Shown here: positions 61,485 through 64,000 of the stretch, in pieces
How positions within the stretch are numbered: position 1 is the first letter of the stretch
How the letters are laid out: every line of letters begins with the position of its first letter
NCBI RefSeq assembly: GCF_018777385.1
Contig: NZ_JAFJYB010000004.1
Coordinates: forward strand, 372,001 to 436,000
Direction of reading: 5' to 3'
Length of the DNA stretch: 64,000 bases
From: Candidatus Symbiopectobacterium endolongispinus
GTDB taxonomy: Bacteria; Pseudomonadota; Gammaproteobacteria; Enterobacterales; Enterobacteriaceae
Notes under the pieces: generated by a model
Told to the model about the DNA's origin: nothing
Databases searched by the model: none
Seen by the model: the letters and a program-made list of their open reading frames with translations, nothing else
Position numbers and translations under genes: made by a program

Positions 61485-63306
61485 ATGGTCTGGAAATTTT
61501 TTATGACTATATGGGCCGCGGCATCGAGGCACTGGCGGGGCTTCTGGTGCTGGCGGAAATCATCGTCCTGCTCTCCGGCGTCATCTCCCGCTATGTGTTT
61601 CACGCACCGCTGGTCTGGTCCGACGAAGTAGCAACCATTGGCTTCGTCTGGCTGACCATGCTGGGCGCGGTCATTGCGCTGCGACGCGGACAGCACATGC
61701 GCATTACGGCACTGGTGTCACATTTGTCAGAAGATAAACGCGCCTTTGTTGAAGCCCTGGCAATGGGCGTGTCGTTAGCCTTCTTGATTCTGATTTTTGA
61801 ACCGGCCTGGGAATACGCGCTGGAAGAGTTGATTGTGGTGACGCCGGCTCTGGAGATCAGCGTATTCTGGCGCGCAGCGTCGATCCCGGTTGGCATCACG
61901 CTGATGCTGATCACCATGCTGCTGCGTCTGGTATTATCCGCACCGCGCTCACAGGCTACCTATCTCGCCTGCTGGTCGTGGCGATCGCGATGGTGGCGTT
62001 CTCCTTCTCCGGCTCGATTCTGATGCCACTCGGTAAACTGAACCTGATCCTGTTCTTTGTGGTGATTGTCGCTATCGGCGTGCTATCCGGTGTGCCTATC
62101 GCGTTTTCATTCGCGCTGGCTACCTTCGGTTATCTGGCGCTAACCACGCGTACCCCGATGCCGACAATGGTCGGTCGGTTGGAAGAAGGCATGTCGCACA
62201 TGATGCTACTGGCGGTGCCGCTGTTCGTGTTCCTCCGTGGATTAATCGAGATGACCGGCATGGCGAAAGCCATGGTGCAGTGCCTTTCCAGTCTGCTCGG
62301 CCACGTGCGCGGGGGGCTCTCCTATGTACTGGTAGGTGCCATGTATCTGGTCTCCGGCATTTCGGGTTCTAAAACCGCCGATCAGGCGGCGATCGCGCCA
62401 GTGCTGCTACCTGAAATGACCTCACGCGGTGCCAAACGCGGGGATTTGGTCGCCCTGCTCTCCGTCACCGGTGCACGAACGGAAACGGTTCCACCCAGCA
62501 TCGTGCTGATTACCATTGGCTCCGTCACCGGTGTTTCCATCGCTGCGCTGTTTGTCGGTGGGCTACTGCCATCCGCCGTGCTCGGTGCCATGCTGTGCCT
62601 CTGGTTATCTGGTGGCGTAACCGCCGCGAAGATTTGAGCCAGGTTAAACGCTATCATAAAAAAGAGATCGCCAAGCTGTTTGTGATTGCGCTGCCAGTAT
62701 TGATCCTGCCGTTCATCATCCGCGCCGCAGTCATCGAAGGCGTCGCTACCGCAACCGAAGTCTCCACCATCAGAGTAGCCTATACCGTGTTGGTCGGGGC
62801 CGTGTATTACCGCCATTTTGATATAAAACGCGCCTGGTCGATGCTGATCGATACTGCATCACTGTCTGGTGCCATCATTTTCATCATCGGTGCGGCAACG
62901 GCCATGGCCTGGGGCTTAACCCAATCGGGATTCTCCAAAGATCTGGCCACGCTGATGGCTTCACTGGGCGGAGGGATGACTTTCGTGGCTATCTCAGTGG
63001 TGGCGTTCATCATCCTGGGCAGCGTGCTGGAAGACATCCCCTTCTATTGTGCTGTTCGGGCCTCTGCTGTTCCCGATTGCACGCGATTTGGGCGTACACG
63101 AAGTGCATTACGCCATGGTTGTAGTGCTGGCAATGGGCATTGGGCTGTTCGCGCCGCCGTTTGGCGTTGGCTATTACGGCTGCTGCGCGGTCAGTAAAAC
63201 CGACCCGAATGAGCCACTGCCCTATATCTGGGCTTATCTGGGGGCTGCGACCATAGGGCTGATTATTGTTGCCATGTTCCCGTGGATTTCCATTGGGTTC
63301 TTATAA
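61485..63306 (+). pseudogene. Fused TRAP transporter permease DctQM, four frameshifts
   Basis: ATG 61485; T6 at 61497-61502 (seven expected: KFFYDYMGRGIEAL). DctQ part: EIIVLLSGVISRYVFHAPLVWSDEVATIGFVWLTMLGA-type segment. Break near 61960, then DctM: LGKLNLILFFVVIVAIGVLSGVPIAF and DQAAIAPVLLPEM; breaks near 62605 (LCLW / WWRNRREDL) and 63045 (LEDIP / IVLFGPLLFPIA). Ends PWISIGFL. No stop between the Q and M parts once corrected, so a natural fusion of about 607 residues. Confidence 0.9.
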
Positions 63307-63324
63307 CGACTGACGCTGACACCA

Positions 63325-63625
63325 TTCGATCCTGCTGCTGGCCTACGCGCGTATGGATGGCACCAAGGCCTTCACGGCTACGCTGACACAGCGCAAAGCC
63401 TACACCGCCGCGCAGTTTGGTATTCCCACGGCGAAACTGCTGGAACGGCTGCAAAGGGAGAATCTCGCACTCTCCTATTTTGCTGACGACAACTTTTCAC
63501 CGCTGCCGGGCGGCATCCCAGTACTGCGCGGTCAGGCGGTGGTGGGTGCCGTCGCCGTGGGCGGAATCAGCGTTGCTGAAGATGTTGAAGCGGCTGAACT
63601 GATCGTTTCCGCGCTCTCAGAATAA
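63325..63625 (+). pseudogene. GlcG/HbpS-family protein, 5' deleted
   Basis: C-terminal about 95 residues of a DUF336 (GlcG/HbpS) protein: LLAYARMDGTKAFTATLTQRKAYTAAQFGIPT, PGGIPVLRGQAVVGAVAVGG and AEDVEAAELIVSAL. The first about 40 residues are missing; the sequence before LLAYARMDG does not resemble the family and begins 18 nt after dctM. Role in the cluster is unclear; such genes often accompany acid-sugar and glycolate loci. Confidence 0.8.
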
Positions 63626-63638
63626 TAAGGGGTTAACA

Positions 63639-64000
63639 ATGAAAAAAGCGGCCATATTTCACACCAGTAAAGGGACGTTCGCTATGGTGGACGAGCTGGC
63701 AAAACGTATCATGCCGGACGTCACACTCATGCACATCGTGGAAGATTCCATGATTGCCGATGTCATGGCACAAGGCGGGGTCACACCCGCCATCAACGCA
63801 CGCACCGCCGCCTATGTCACCAGCGCCAATCTGGCTGGCTGCGACCTTTTCTTTACCGCCTGCTCCTCGATTGGCGCAAGCGTAGAGCGCTGTCAGTTTA
63901 TCAGCCCAATCCCGGTGATGCGTATTGATGAGGCCATGGCGCTAGAGGCAGTTGAACGCTATCACACCATTGCCGTACTGGCGACAGTTGGCACTACCCT
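63639..64000 (+). CDS. Asp/Glu/hydantoin racemase-family protein, N-terminal part
   Basis: ATG 63639 with AAGGGG 8 nt upstream; open to the window edge (120 codons seen). MKKAAIFHTSKGTFAMVDELAKRIMP, then FFTACSSIGASVERC (Cys-containing loop of the racemase superfamily) and AVLATVGTT. Catalytic Cys near residue 76; the partner is outside the window. Same direction as the TRAP genes and probably in their operon. No lesion so far. Confidence 0.85.
   Translation, partial: MKKAAIFHTSKGTFAMVDELAKRIMPDVTLMHIVEDSMIADVMAQGGVTPAINARTAAYVTSANLAGCDLFFTACSSIGASVERCQFISPIPVMRIDEAMALEAVERYHTIAVLATVGTT

Noticed and set aside
1-64000. Possible genetic-code change or stop-codon readthrough (many in-frame TAG)
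   Set aside because: TAG, TAA and TGA all appear as internal stops, normal gene ends also use all three, and many lesions are frameshifts and deletions. Pseudogenisation explains the data better.

Overview
Organism: the window reads as an Enterobacterales chromosome, most likely Pectobacteriaceae. It carries a PecS/PecM-like pair, a NarQP-Nap-Ccm-Nrf respiratory block, a VasH-type T6SS cluster, an ERIC element and acid-sugar (Otn) catabolism. Its dominant property is massive, recent gene decay. About half of the recognisable genes are broken by in-frame stops, 1-2 nt indels (many in homopolymers), short-repeat deletions, a 10-bp duplication and an 8-bp repeat expansion, yet almost every remnant is still easy to align to its family. 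This fits a newly host-restricted symbiont (Symbiopectobacterium- or Sodalis-like; inference only). All three stop codons occur among the internal stops, so codon reassignment is not the explanation.

Layout. 1-4.5 kb: 3' end of a chemoreceptor, a broken FAH hydrolase, a class I fumarase beta gene and a truncated alpha gene, then an ISL3-family element that also truncates an SDR gene. 4.7-9.4 kb: accessory islet of small membrane/zinc-ribbon proteins (DUF2569, a broken LprI-like coiled-coil protein, LemA), an HxlR/SDR divergent pair and a small membrane protein. 9.4-22 kb: T6SS remnant on the minus strand (tssB-C-E-F-G-tagH-tssJ-K-L-H-vasH), with only tssB, tssE and tssL intact; tssA, tssM, hcp and vgrG are not in the window and vasH is cut off. 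22-23.1 kb: AT-rich non-coding DNA. 23.1-29.5 kb: an FbpABC/AfuABC-like importer operon with an inositol-monophosphatase/dual-specificity-phosphatase fusion and a LacI regulator, all broken. 29.5-31 kb: PecS-like (broken) and PecM-like (intact) divergent pair.

31-39.1 kb: narP (intact), an ERIC repeat, narQ (broken), then napFDAGHBC, in which only F, D and B read through. 39.4-45.2 kb (minus): ccmABCDEFGHI, with B, D and H intact. 45.3-51.6 kb (minus): nrfABCDEFG, where nrfA is full length but its catalytic heme motif is CWSYK instead of CWSCK. The periplasmic nitrate-to-ammonia route and its cytochrome c maturation machinery have therefore decayed together.

51.9-54.9 kb: divergent c-di-GMP genes (EAL; PilZ plus HD-GYP-like), both broken. 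54.9-57.5 kb: two DeoR regulators, NudK and a DUF4406-like gene. 57.6-64 kb: otnK-otnC-otnI acid-sugar genes, a fused DctQM TRAP transporter with its binding protein, an HbpS-like fragment and the start of an Asp/Glu racemase-family gene, which runs off the window. Genes with no visible lesion are the DUF2569 protein, LemA, HxlR, the SDR at 8.1 kb, TssB/E/L, the PecM-like protein, NarP, NapF/D/B, CcmB/D/H, DeoR-1, NudK, OtnI and the IS transposase. No rRNA, tRNA or CRISPR array was seen.
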